NCBI GenBank assembly: GCA_947173495.1 | Contig: CAMWFQ010000010.1 | Coordinates: 62,001-126,000, forward strand | Length of the DNA stretch: 64,000 nt | Origin: an uncultured Lachnospiraceae bacterium | GTDB taxonomy: Bacteria; Bacillota; Clostridia; Lachnospirales; Lachnospiraceae | Direction of reading: 5' to 3' | Shown: positions 25,021 through 33,913 of the stretch, piece by piece | How the letters are laid out: each line of letters starts with the position of its first letter | Numbering within the stretch: the stretch's first letter is position 1 | The notes under the pieces: generated by a model | Database searches by the model: none | What the model saw: the letters and a program-made list of their open reading frames with translations, nothing else | Told to the model about the DNA's origin: nothing | Position numbers and translations under genes: made by a program

Positions 25021-26715
25021 ATGAATATGGTTGATCTGCACGTTCATTCCAATAAATCCGATGGAAGCTTTACCCCTTCCCAGCTGGTAGCCTATGCGCT
25101 GGAAAAGGGGCTTTCCGCCTTTGCCCTCACGGACCATGATACCACCGACGGAATTGCGGAGGCCATGGCCGCGGCTGAGGCGGCAGCCAGGGGCGGTCGG
25201 GCAGTTCAGGTGATACCCGGCATTGAGTTTTCCACAGAATATCACGGACGGGATATTCATATTGTCGGGCTGTATATCGACTGCGACAGCGAATTTTTCA
25301 AACGCCGTCTGGTCAATTTTGTGAAAGGGCGTGATATCCGCAACAGAGAAATGTGCCGCAGGCTTACCGAATGCGGCTTTCCCGTTTCCTACGAAGAACT
25401 GACTGCCGAATTTCCGGGCTGTGTGATTACCCGGGCTCATTATGCCAGGTTTATGTTAAAAAAGGGCTATGTCAAAACCCTGAAAGAAGCCTTTGACCGT
25501 TATATTGGCGACGGGTGTCCCTGCTTTGTTCCCCGCAAAAAAATAACGCCTATGCGGGCAGTGGAAATCATCTTAAAGTCCGGCGGCTTTCCTATCCTGG
25601 CACATCCTCTGCTCTACCATATGAGCAGCTGCGAACTGGAGGAACTGGTGGCCACATTAAAGGAAATCGGGCTGCAGGGACTGGAAGCTCTCTACAGCAC
25701 CTATTCCGCCCAGGACGAGCGCACCATGCGCGCCCTGGCAGCAAAATATGATCTGTGTATCAGCGGCGGCTCTGACTTTCACGGCACGGCAAAGCCTGGC
25801 CTGGATCTGGCGACCGGTTATGGCAGGCTTTTCGTTCCGGAAGAAATTCTCGATCATATCAACGAGCGCAGGAAATGGATGCTTTCTCATCCCGGAGCGC
25901 TGCGCAAGACCAAAATTCTTTTCACCGATCTGGACGGAACCCTGCTGGACAGCAAGAAACAGATCAGCAGCTACACCAGAGAAGTCCTTCATGCCTGGGC
26001 GGATGCGGGGCACAAGCTTGTCCTTTGTTCCGGCAGAGATATCAACAGTGTAACGGACGTTAAAAATGACCTGGCCCTTGATCTGCCCGGTATGTACCTG
26101 ATCGGCTATAACGGTGGTCAGATTTATGACTGCCAGAAGAAGAAAACCATCTACAAAACTGCCCTGACCATCCCTCAGACCCTTCATATCCTGCATATGG
26201 CAGCTCAGGCCGGCGTCCACGTCCATACCTATTCGGACACCCACATTCTCGCCTCGAGGGACAATGAGGAAATGCATTATTACCGGAGAGTCATCAAGAC
26301 CCCTGTGCTCTTTTCGCCTGATATGGAAACGCTGGTCCGGACAGAGCCCTGTAAATGTCTTGCCATTGAGCTTAAGGATGCCCAGAAGCTGGAGAATTTC
26401 CGTTTGAGCCTTGTACCCTGGGCCGAAGAAAACAAAATCTCCATGATCTACTCCAATCCTTATTATCTGGAATTCTTCCCCGCCGCATCCGGAAAAGGCG
26501 CCGCTGTTCTTAAGCTCTGTGAGCTTCTGGGCATTCACCCTTACTTTTCGGTGGCTGCCGGCGACGCTCAGAACGATCTCTCCATGATCGAGGCTGCCGG
26601 AATGGGAATTGCCATGTGCAACGGCTCTGAAGACGTAAAAATGGCGGCAACCACCGTTACCGCCTGTGACAATGATCATGACGGGCTGGCGCAGGCTCTT
26701 GTGGATCTGATATAA
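25021..26715 (+). CDS. Fusion of a PHP phosphoesterase and a Cof-type HAD phosphatase
   Basis: About 564 residues. Residues 1-285 are a PHP domain (VDLHVHSNKSDG, LTDHDTTDG, PGIEFSTE, THAH-like ITRAHYARFM, AHPLLYH, GGSDFHG), similar to YciV/TrpH-type 5'-nucleotidases. From about residue 298 a complete Cof-type HAD hydrolase follows (LFTDLDGTLLDS, CSGRD, GYNGGQIYD, then AAGDAQNDLSMIEAAG). Both active sites look intact. The ATG at 25021 is one base after the ABC-F stop, so translation is probably coupled. A dual nucleotide-sugar or nucleotide phosphatase role is inferred. Confidence 0.88.
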   Translation: MNMVDLHVHSNKSDGSFTPSQLVAYALEKGLSAFALTDHDTTDGIAEAMAAAEAAARGGRAVQVIPGIEFSTEYHGRDIHIVGLYIDCDSEFFKRRLVNFVKGRDIRNREMCRRLTECGFPVSYEELTAEFPGCVITRAHYARFMLKKGYVKTLKEAFDRYIGDGCPCFVPRKKITPMRAVEIILKSGGFPILAHPLLYHMSSCELEELVATLKEIGLQGLEALYSTYSAQDERTMRALAAKYDLCISGGSDFHGTAKPGLDLATGYGRLFVPEEILDHINERRKWMLSHPGALRKTKILFTDLDGTLLDSKKQISSYTREVLHAWADAGHKLVLCSGRDINSVTDVKNDLALDLPGMYLIGYNGGQIYDCQKKKTIYKTALTIPQTLHILHMAAQAGVHVHTYSDTHILASRDNEEMHYYRRVIKTPVLFSPDMETLVRTEPCKCLAIELKDAQKLENFRLSLVPWAEENKISMIYSNPYYLEFFPAASGKGAAVLKLCELLGIHPYFSVAAGDAQNDLSMIEAAGMGIAMCNGSEDVKMAATTVTACDNDHDGLAQALVDLI

Positions 26716-26783
26716 ATCCGCCATCCCGACAGATAATATGCGCGCTCGTGCAAATGGAAGATGTCACTGCGTGACCGCACTTG

Positions 26784-27404
26784 TCACCGGATAAAGTTCG
26801 TCCTCTGAGCGGGTTCTTTTTCCGGCAGACCGTATTTCTCTTTTCCGAGGGCAATGCTCTTCATCAGAAAGCTCATATTTTTCGCCAGGGTGCGCATGGT
26901 CTGCAGCCCTTCCGCATCCTGCGCTGCCTCTCCCGGCGTGCGTCCATGGACGCTGTTCCAGTACTGGCTGGAGGCCACCGGCATACCGGAAATGGTGAAA
27001 AACTTGTTGAGCTCATCAAAGGTGGCGGAGAGTCCTCCTCTTCTGGCCACTACCACACTGGCTCCCACCTTCATGGATTTGTCAAAGGATGTACTGTAAA
27101 ACAGCCGTGTGAGAAACGCCACCAGGGTCGCATTGGCGGAGGCGTAATAAACGGGGCTCCCCACCACCAGTCCGTCACATGCTTCAAATTGAGCAGCCGC
27201 CTCATTCACCGCATCCTCAAACACACATTTTCCTGTCTTCGCACAACTCCCGCAGGCAATGCATCCCCGGATATTCTGGCTGCCGATGTGCAGCGTCTCC
27301 GTCTCAATCCCCTCCCGGCGGAAAATTTCCTTCATCTCCCCCAATGCAATGGATGTGTTTCCATTGGGTCTTGGGCTTCCGTTGATCATCAGAACCTTCA
27401 TCAT
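26784..27404 (-). CDS. Flavodoxin-family NAD(P)H-dependent FMN reductase-like protein
   Basis: A 206-residue flavoprotein. It starts VLMINGSPRPNGNTSIAL (FMN phosphate loop). CIACGSCAKTGKC near residue 50 gives a Cys motif like that of iron-sulfur flavoproteins (CxxCxxCxxxxxC type). GSPVYYASANATLVAFLTR binds the flavin ring. It probably reduces quinones, metals or drugs. GGAAGG precedes the start, and an inverted-repeat operator lies 57 bases upstream. Confidence 0.88.
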   Translation of the reverse strand: MMKVLMINGSPRPNGNTSIALGEMKEIFRREGIETETLHIGSQNIRGCIACGSCAKTGKCVFEDAVNEAAAQFEACDGLVVGSPVYYASANATLVAFLTRLFYSTSFDKSMKVGASVVVARRGGLSATFDELNKFFTISGMPVASSQYWNSVHGRTPGEAAQDAEGLQTMRTLAKNMSFLMKSIALGKEKYGLPEKEPAQRTNFIR

Positions 27405-27460
27405 TTATTCCCTTCCTTTTTTCTTTTCATATATTTTTTCATATATTTATCATAAGCGAC

Positions 27461-27482
27461 AAATATGTTATCAAACATATTT
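27461..27482 (-). promoter_or_regulatory. Palindromic operator upstream of the flavodoxin-like gene
   Basis: Perfect 9-bp arms AAATATGTT (27461-27469) and AACATATTT (27474-27482) around ATCA, in an AT-rich stretch with repeated CATATATTT just downstream. Spacing suits a MarR/HxlR-type repressor site. The cognate regulator is not identified. Confidence 0.45.
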
Positions 27483-27550
27483 CGAAATCAGCTGCTGACT
27501 CGCCAACGCCGCCCGGTCCGCCTGTAAAAAGCAGCTGAGCCCCTGCCCTG

Positions 27551-28492
27551 TCAGCACAGCGCAAAATACTTCAGCAGGGCAATCCACAAAAACAGCGTAA
27601 AAAGGCAGACCACATTGTTCACTGCAATCCCCAGTCCGGCCAGCTCCCCGTTTCCGCCCAGCTCCTTGGCCATTGGGTAAGAGGAATTTGCGGTAGGCGC
27701 GGCATAGATCAGGAACAATGCCGCCAGCTCCACTCCTTTAACCCCCAGCAGAACAGCTATCCCTACAAAGACTGCCGGCACCAGAACCAGACGCCCGAAG
27801 GTTACCCAGAACAGCTCTCTTCTGTATTTTTGCAACGCGCCAAAGGACAGGGTGGCTCCCACGCACAGAATCGCCAGCGGCGTAGCTATGGCACCCAGAT
27901 CCGCCAGCGGCTCCGCCACCATCTCCGGCAGCTCTATGTGCAGTCCGTGTGTCAAAAGTCCCAGCACGCTTCCGATCACCAGACTGTTTTTGGCGATCCC
28001 CTTTAAAAGATGCCTCACGGAAAGCTTCTCTCCTCCCCGGTACACCTCAAAAAGGATCACTGCCAGAATGTTGAACAGGGGCACGATGAACGCCGCCATC
28101 ACTGAGATTACACTGATATTGGTATCCGGATACATGCTCTCCGCGATAGACATCCCGAAAAGCACGTAATTACTCCTGTATATCGTCTGAATCATGGTGG
28201 GGGCATTCCGCCTGTCTTTTTCAAAGCGGCTGACGATCCACCATGTTCCGGCATAGATGATCAGCACGCTGACCAGTCCAAAGGTGATCAGACCGGGCTG
28301 AAAGGTGCTGCTGAAATCTGATTCGTAGATTTCAAGAAACAGCTTGATGGGCAGAAATACTCTGAACACCAGACGGTTGATCTGGGTGAACGCCTCATCG
28401 CTTAAAAGCTTCGTCCGCCGGACCAGCAGTCCCACTGCCATATAAAAAAGGATGGGAAAGATAATCCGGAAAGACACCAGAAAAACCTGCAT
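27551..28492 (-). CDS. AEC (auxin efflux carrier) family transporter
   Basis: A 313-residue membrane protein with about ten helices in two inverted halves. Typical features are LSDEAFTQINRLVFRVFLP after helix 1, a poorly conserved central loop, and the C-terminal APTANSSYPMAKELGG motif of the AEC superfamily. Members export organic acids or amino-acid derivatives. It starts 3 bases after the amidohydrolase stop, so the two are one operon and the substrate may be the amidohydrolase product. Confidence 0.9.
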   Translation of the reverse strand: MQVFLVSFRIIFPILFYMAVGLLVRRTKLLSDEAFTQINRLVFRVFLPIKLFLEIYESDFSSTFQPGLITFGLVSVLIIYAGTWWIVSRFEKDRRNAPTMIQTIYRSNYVLFGMSIAESMYPDTNISVISVMAAFIVPLFNILAVILFEVYRGGEKLSVRHLLKGIAKNSLVIGSVLGLLTHGLHIELPEMVAEPLADLGAIATPLAILCVGATLSFGALQKYRRELFWVTFGRLVLVPAVFVGIAVLLGVKGVELAALFLIYAAPTANSSYPMAKELGGNGELAGLGIAVNNVVCLFTLFLWIALLKYFALC

Positions 28493-28495
28493 TGT

Positions 28496-29707
28496 TTATT
28501 TCTCCCTTTCATTCCCTTCCCTGCCAGTTACTTCTTTTCCGTCAATGAAGACATATTTTACCCGGGTGGAAACTTCAAAAGGGCACCCGTCCGTGATCAC
28601 GATATCTGCATCTTTTCCCACCTCCAGGGAGCCAACTCTGTCCTCAATTCCCACATGTCTGGCCGGATTGATGGTGATGGCCTGAAGCGCTGCAAAAGGA
28701 TCCATTCCTGCCTGGACTGCCAGAGCCGCACATAACGGCAGATATTCCTGGGGAATCACCGGAGAATCTGTGATAATGGACACCTGACACCCTGCCGCCG
28801 CCAGCACGCCGGGCGTAATCCAGCTCTTATTGCGCAGTTCAAATTTAGTTGCACTTCCAAATGTCGGCCCTACTGCCAGCGGCACATTTTCCCCGGCAAG
28901 CTCCTCTACGATGAGATGTCCTTCCGTCACATGCTCCAGGGTGATTCTCACATCAAATTCCCTGGCGATGCGCAATGCTGTAAAAATATCCTCCGTGGCA
29001 TGAGCGTGGGCCTTTAAGGGAATCTCTTTTTTCAGCACCGGAATCATGGCCTCCAGCTTTATATCAAAGGCAGGCCTTTTGGAGAGGTCGTCCCCTGCCG
29101 CCTCCTTTTTCTCCAGATATTCTCCGGCCTTATACAGCATCTCCCGCAGCAGCGCAGCAGTGGTCATACGGCTGGAATCCTTTTTGTCCCGGTAGACCCT
29201 TTTGGGGTTTTCCCCGAAGGCACATTTCATGGCCACGTTATCCCGCACCACCATATCATCCACTCTCCTGCCCACCGTCTTGATAGTCGTAAAGGTTCCG
29301 CCCAGCACATTGGCGCTTCCCGGACCTGTGCACACGCAGGTAACGCCTGCCGCCGCTGCCTTGGCAAAGGCCGGATCAAAGGGCTTCACCCCATCGATTC
29401 CTCTCATCTGAGGGCTGATGATATCGTTCATCTCATTATAATCTTTCCCTTCATACCCGATCCCGTAGCCGTCAAGGCCGATATGACCGTGAGCCTCCAC
29501 AAAGCCCGGATATATCTGAAGCCCTTCGGCGTCCACAAGCACCGTCTCCTCTTTTGTCTCCAGACCTTCCCCTATGGCTCTGATCTTCCCGTTTTCCACT
29601 AAAATATCCGCCCGGAACGGCTCTCTGCGGACAGCGTCGTGGATCAATCCGTTTTGAATCAATAAGCTGTTTTTCGAAGCGTAACAGCGTTTGGTACACA
29701 GCATCAT
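28496..29707 (-). CDS. Metal-dependent amidohydrolase
   Basis: A 403-residue TIM-barrel amidohydrolase starting at the ATG at 29707, which has AAGGAGG 5 bases upstream. Metal-site elements: VEAHGHIG (near 64, the HxH strand), KAHAHAT, LEHVTEGH and ITDSPVIP (terminal Asp). The last 50 residues give the usual N/C-terminal beta-sandwich (ITINPARHVGIEDRVGSLEVGKDADIVI). Resembles imidazolonepropionase/prolidase-type members annotated only as amidohydrolase. Substrate unknown. Confidence 0.9.
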   Translation of the reverse strand: MMLCTKRCYASKNSLLIQNGLIHDAVRREPFRADILVENGKIRAIGEGLETKEETVLVDAEGLQIYPGFVEAHGHIGLDGYGIGYEGKDYNEMNDIISPQMRGIDGVKPFDPAFAKAAAAGVTCVCTGPGSANVLGGTFTTIKTVGRRVDDMVVRDNVAMKCAFGENPKRVYRDKKDSSRMTTAALLREMLYKAGEYLEKKEAAGDDLSKRPAFDIKLEAMIPVLKKEIPLKAHAHATEDIFTALRIAREFDVRITLEHVTEGHLIVEELAGENVPLAVGPTFGSATKFELRNKSWITPGVLAAAGCQVSIITDSPVIPQEYLPLCAALAVQAGMDPFAALQAITINPARHVGIEDRVGSLEVGKDADIVITDGCPFEVSTRVKYVFIDGKEVTGREGNEREK

Positions 29708-30137
29708 CCTATCCTCCTTATTCTGTCTGTCATGTATCAGTATGTATCGTGAATGCCAGACATTTTGGTTTTTAGCACCCGCCGCACCGGTTCTGCGCTG
29801 CAATAAGCGCAGCACCTACCCTGCGAAATCGGCGCTTACGATATTTACAGGCAGAGACAGACATTTTGCCGCAGCTGCCTGTTTCCAGTATAACACAGTT
29901 TCAGCATTGTCGGAAGAATATGGATCTATTTATTGCTGAGATTGCGGCCGGTCAGGCCACGAGCTGTAACGGGACCTCAGAATAAACGTGCTCCTTTCCC
30001 ACCTCTTACTTTAAAAGCACCGGACAGCGGCTGTGGTGCGCCGCGCCAGCGGTGCATGTAAGTTTACTTGCACAGTATATCCCTTTAGCGGTATAATGTA
30101 CGGGAAATACTCACTATTTTACGCTATGGAGGAATAT
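29708..30137. other. Divergent regulatory region between amidohydrolase and phosphodiesterase
   Basis: On the plus strand TTGCAC (30068-30073), 18 bases and TATAAT (30092-30097) precede the phosphodiesterase. On the minus strand a weaker TATACT (29887-29892) could serve the amidohydrolase, whose leader then contains a 10-of-11 inverted repeat (GGTTCTGCGCT at about 29792, AGCGCAGCACC at about 29809). No gene is visible. Confidence 0.4.
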
Positions 30138-30683
30138 ATGAAACTGCTGATTGCATCCGATATTCACGGCTCTGCACACTACTGCCGCAAGCTCCTTACG
30201 GCCTTTGAGAGGGAATGGGCCGGGCGTCTGCTGCTTCTGGGAGATCTTCTCTACCATGGTCCCAGAAATGATCTGCCGGAAGAATATAATCCAAAAGAAG
30301 TAATCTCTCTGTTAAATTCCTGTAAAGAGCGGATTTTCTGCGTCCGCGGGAACTGCGATACGGAGGTGGATCAGATGGTGCTTGCTTTTCCCATTATGGC
30401 AGACTATTGCATTCTCACTGCAGGAAGCCGTCTGGTCTATGCCACCCACGGGCACCACTATCACATGCAAAAGCTGCCGCCCCTGCAGCCGGGAGATGTT
30501 CTGCTCCAGGGCCATACCCATATTCCGGCCTGGGAGCCTTTCGGGAATCATAATCTCTGCCTGAATCCCGGCTCCGTATCGATTCCCAAGGAACATTCAC
30601 CCCACAGTTATATGATCCTGGATGGGTCTGAGATCTTCTGGAAGGATTTTGAAGGAAATGTTTATCATTCGCTTATACTCTGA
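30138..30683 (+). CDS. YfcE-type phosphodiesterase
   Basis: A 181-residue metallophosphodiesterase. Motifs: ASDIHGS, GDLLYHGPRN, RGNCDTEVD, ATHGHHYH and GHTHIPAWE, followed by NPGSVSIPKE. This is the MJ0936/YfcE pattern, a manganese-dependent phosphodiesterase of unknown natural substrate. GGAGG lies 4 bases before the ATG at 30138. Confidence 0.92.
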   Translation: MKLLIASDIHGSAHYCRKLLTAFEREWAGRLLLLGDLLYHGPRNDLPEEYNPKEVISLLNSCKERIFCVRGNCDTEVDQMVLAFPIMADYCILTAGSRLVYATHGHHYHMQKLPPLQPGDVLLQGHTHIPAWEPFGNHNLCLNPGSVSIPKEHSPHSYMILDGSEIFWKDFEGNVYHSLIL

Positions 30684-30717
30684 CAGGAAAGGACAGGGCT
30701 TGGCCTGTCCTTTCCTG
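30684..30717. terminator. Perfect 14-bp hairpin between convergent genes
   Basis: Arms CAGGAAAGGACAGG (30684-30697) and CCTGTCCTTTCCTG (30704-30717) with loop GCTTGG, starting right at the phosphodiesterase stop. It lacks a T-run on either strand, so it may act as a transcript-end stabiliser instead of a classical intrinsic terminator. Confidence 0.6.
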
Positions 30718-30732
30718 CAATGGAGAGCTGCT

Positions 30733-32820
30733 TCAACGCTCCGACATATCTTCCCATTGGATGTCCTTTAAGCGGTATACCTTCGTCTCGTAAGGAGCAA
30801 GCGTCACGGTTCCTTTTTGCTTCTCTCCCGAATCCATATCTGCCATCTCCTGAAGCAGGCTTATCTCCTGCTCCTTTGCCGAATAATTCAGTACAAAGAA
30901 ATATTCCTGATCTCCTTTCCGGCGAAGCGCAATCTCACATTCCGCCGGGACGCTGATCCTTCCTGCAAAGGGTTCCAGAACGCCTGTATAAGACAGGAAT
31001 TCCCGTACATTGCTTCTGGTAAAGGTACCACCGAAGTGAAGGATCCTTCCTGCTCCCAGCTGTGTTTCGATCAGCGCCGGACTGCCCTTATAGTAATTGC
31101 CGCTGTAGGAAGCCAGCACCTTCGCTTCTACGCCCGTTGTCTCCAGAATATCATTGAAAACACCTGTCTCCACTTCTTTTCCGTTCCAGTTCATGGTTAC
31201 CGCATCGTCTCCCGGTCCCACCAGGGTAAACTCCCTGACTGCCGACTGTGTAAGAGGAGAAAGCAGCCCCGGCATCCGTCTCATCACACATTGACCATTT
31301 GCATCCTTCTGTCCCGTCCGCGCTCCAATAATCAGCGTTCCTCCCTGACGGACATATTTCTCCAGCACCCGGCAGGCATTCTCCGTCAGGATCTCCCCGT
31401 GAGGATAAATCAGCACCTGATAGCCCTCCAGATCCCCGGCCTCCGTATTTTCCCGCAGATAAACGGAATCCATGGGCGTATGATTCAGCTGGGACGCTAC
31501 AAAGATCTCCATCTCGCTGCTGTCCGCGATCCTTCCATGCCAGATATCCTGCTGGGCATCAAAAATATTGTCATAATCACGCAAAAGCCCCAGAGGCGCC
31601 GCATAATCCGCACCTGTGATCTCCCGGATCCTCAGAATTCTTTCCTGTATTCTTTTTACTTCCGCCAGCTTTCTGTTATCGCAATTATCGTAATCCAGAA
31701 TGCCGTGCCAGTACATCTCCGTCCCCTTCGTTGCTGTCCGCCATCGGAAGAAGCTGATAAAGTCCGCGCCATGCATGATGCTCTGCATGGCCCAGAGCAT
31801 CATTTGTCCAGGCTTTGGCGCCGGCGCATCCATGCGGCCATTCCAGCCGTTTGCGCCTGACTGCTGCTCCATGATCCCGAAATGAGGGCATATTGAACGC
31901 ACCTCCATCAGATTCCTGCTCCACTTCCTGTCGTTGAGGGTGCGGCAATTTCCGGGATCCTCCCCCATGCACCAGGCAAAGTTGGGATAGCTGTCATAGG
32001 TATAAACATCCAGACAGGTATCCTTCATCTTATGGTTGTCCAGATTCCCAAACATTCCATTGGTCGTGATGAAGTCCCCTTCCTTTCTATATTCCCGCAG
32101 GATATCGCTCTGCATTCTGCAGAACCGAATGGCACTCTCTGAAACAAATCTTGTATAATCCAGCATCTGATGAGGGTTCACCTGGTCATTGATGGTGGGT
32201 CTGGGAACATACACCTGATTCCAGTCATTATAGGTCTGATTCCAGAATACCGCTCCCCAGGCTTCGTTCAAATTCTCCAGCGTACCGTATTTCTCTTTCA
32301 AATATTCCCTGAAAGCAAGGGTATCGCTTTCCGAATAAAATTCATTTACCTCGCAGTTAAGCTCATTGTCGATCTGCCACCCCACAATACAGGGCCTTTT
32401 TGCATAGCGCTCCGCCAGGCGGCGCACAATCCTGCCGGAAAACCTGTGATAGGTTTCAGAATTGTAATTATAATGCCGCCTCATACCATGCCGGAGCAGC
32501 ACACCGTCCTTTCTGCTGTTCAACACTTCGGGATACTTTTCCGTGAGCCACGCAGGAGGCGTCGCCGTAGGGGTCCCAAAGATCACTTTCATTTCCTCCC
32601 GCTGCGCCAGATCCAGAAACGCGTCGAACAGTTCGAAGTCAAACACGCCCTCCTCCGGCTCAAAAATACTCCATGCAAACTCTGCCACCCGCACAGTACC
32701 GATCCCGCATTCCTTCATCCTGCGAAGATCTTCCTGCCAGAGGCTCCTGTCCCAGTGCTCCGGGTAATAGCACACCCCCAGAGAAAGCCTGTCCCACTTA
32801 AAATTCTGATTTCTGTCCAT
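30733..32820 (-). CDS. GH42 beta-galactosidase
   Basis: About 695 residues, the usual GH42 length: an A domain TIM barrel, B trimerisation domain and small C-terminal domain. It begins LSLGVCYYPEHW. The acid/base Glu is in WQIDNELNCE (near 155) and the nucleophile Glu in FGIMEQQSG (near 320). No signal peptide, so it acts on imported galactosides. The ATG at 32820 is preferred (GGGGATT upstream) over one four codons earlier that directly abuts AAGGA. Confidence 0.95.
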   Translation of the reverse strand: MDRNQNFKWDRLSLGVCYYPEHWDRSLWQEDLRRMKECGIGTVRVAEFAWSIFEPEEGVFDFELFDAFLDLAQREEMKVIFGTPTATPPAWLTEKYPEVLNSRKDGVLLRHGMRRHYNYNSETYHRFSGRIVRRLAERYAKRPCIVGWQIDNELNCEVNEFYSESDTLAFREYLKEKYGTLENLNEAWGAVFWNQTYNDWNQVYVPRPTINDQVNPHQMLDYTRFVSESAIRFCRMQSDILREYRKEGDFITTNGMFGNLDNHKMKDTCLDVYTYDSYPNFAWCMGEDPGNCRTLNDRKWSRNLMEVRSICPHFGIMEQQSGANGWNGRMDAPAPKPGQMMLWAMQSIMHGADFISFFRWRTATKGTEMYWHGILDYDNCDNRKLAEVKRIQERILRIREITGADYAAPLGLLRDYDNIFDAQQDIWHGRIADSSEMEIFVASQLNHTPMDSVYLRENTEAGDLEGYQVLIYPHGEILTENACRVLEKYVRQGGTLIIGARTGQKDANGQCVMRRMPGLLSPLTQSAVREFTLVGPGDDAVTMNWNGKEVETGVFNDILETTGVEAKVLASYSGNYYKGSPALIETQLGAGRILHFGGTFTRSNVREFLSYTGVLEPFAGRISVPAECEIALRRKGDQEYFFVLNYSAKEQEISLLQEMADMDSGEKQKGTVTLAPYETKVYRLKDIQWEDMSER

Positions 32821-32877
32821 AATAATCCCCATTCCTTATTTATCCGGCCGATTCCAAAAACCTGTACAGATTTCATT

Positions 32878-33912
32878 TTATGGGATCAGGGTTTCATCGT
32901 CAATCCTTCTATGACATTTTTTACAGACCAACAATACTGCGCCTGCAAGGGCAGGACAGATCCATGTCACAAAGCGAAAGATCAGGATAGCCGGGACAGC
33001 AACCTCCGCTCCGCTGAAAGATGTAAAAAACAGAAGAAAAACAAATTCCAGAGAACCGGCTCCGGAGGGCGCGGGAATCACCCCCGACAACATATAGCAC
33101 AGCGCCATAAGCATCATACTTTCTCCTGCCGTCAGCGTTGTCTTCCCTGTCAGAAGATATGCCGGAACAGAATAAAATAACGCAAGTTTTCCGATTTGAA
33201 AGATCAGTGCTTCAGTCAGTTTCGCTTTCTGTCTCAATACACTTTTTCCGCACCAGTTCAAAAGCAGGATCTGTTCCTCCCATTTTCTGCAGCTCTGCCC
33301 CAATGCCGGGAACCTTTTTTCCAGTTTTTCCAGTATCCATACGGTTCCTTCCGCCACACGGCAGGAGAGTACAAGGCACAGGAAGAACAATAAAATAATA
33401 CACGTTATAGTACATCCAATCCCCATAAACACAGCGTATTCCCTGCAAAGCTCCCAGGTTTCTTCCTTTCGGGTCAGGTATCGGAAAGCAAATACGGCAA
33501 ATAATATAATAGCCGTTCTCTTTATCATATATTGAATCATGGTGAGGACCGTGGCGCCTGCCGGCTCTATTCCGCTTTCATGAAGATAATGGATCTCCGC
33601 CAGCCCTGAACCGTTTCCCAGCGTTGTGAGACGATAAAACTCACATACAAAAGCGATCCACACTCCTCTTTTCGCCAACGCCGCCGGTACAACCGTCTGC
33701 ATCATTGCAGTTATCGTCATCCCCTCCAACAGATATCCCAGTCCTGCAAGAGCTGCTGCTGCTGCCAGCTCCCGCCCGGCAGCCTGCCGGATCCCATCCC
33801 ATATTTCCTCCAGGGATTCTCTGTAGATCCAGAGAGAAAGGATCAGCAGCACTGCCAGAAAAAGGGAGATCCACTTCTTTTTGTTTCCCCTTACGGCTCT
33901 GTTTTTCTTCAT
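32878..33912 (-). CDS. Lysylphosphatidylglycerol synthase-type (UPF0104) membrane protein
   Basis: A 344-residue protein with about eight membrane helices, matching the flippase-like integral membrane domain of MprF (LPG_synthase_TM); the soluble aminoacyl-transferase domain is absent. Family hallmarks include LGNGSGLAEIHYL and the late SGVIPAPSGAGSLEFVF. The ATG lies one base after the radical SAM stop (TGAAATG), so the two are translationally coupled. It may move or modify a lipid made with the radical SAM enzyme; that is inference. Confidence 0.85.
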   Translation of the reverse strand: MKKNRAVRGNKKKWISLFLAVLLILSLWIYRESLEEIWDGIRQAAGRELAAAAALAGLGYLLEGMTITAMMQTVVPAALAKRGVWIAFVCEFYRLTTLGNGSGLAEIHYLHESGIEPAGATVLTMIQYMIKRTAIILFAVFAFRYLTRKEETWELCREYAVFMGIGCTITCIILLFFLCLVLSCRVAEGTVWILEKLEKRFPALGQSCRKWEEQILLLNWCGKSVLRQKAKLTEALIFQIGKLALFYSVPAYLLTGKTTLTAGESMMLMALCYMLSGVIPAPSGAGSLEFVFLLFFTSFSGAEVAVPAILIFRFVTWICPALAGAVLLVCKKCHRRIDDETLIP

Positions 33913-33913
33913 T

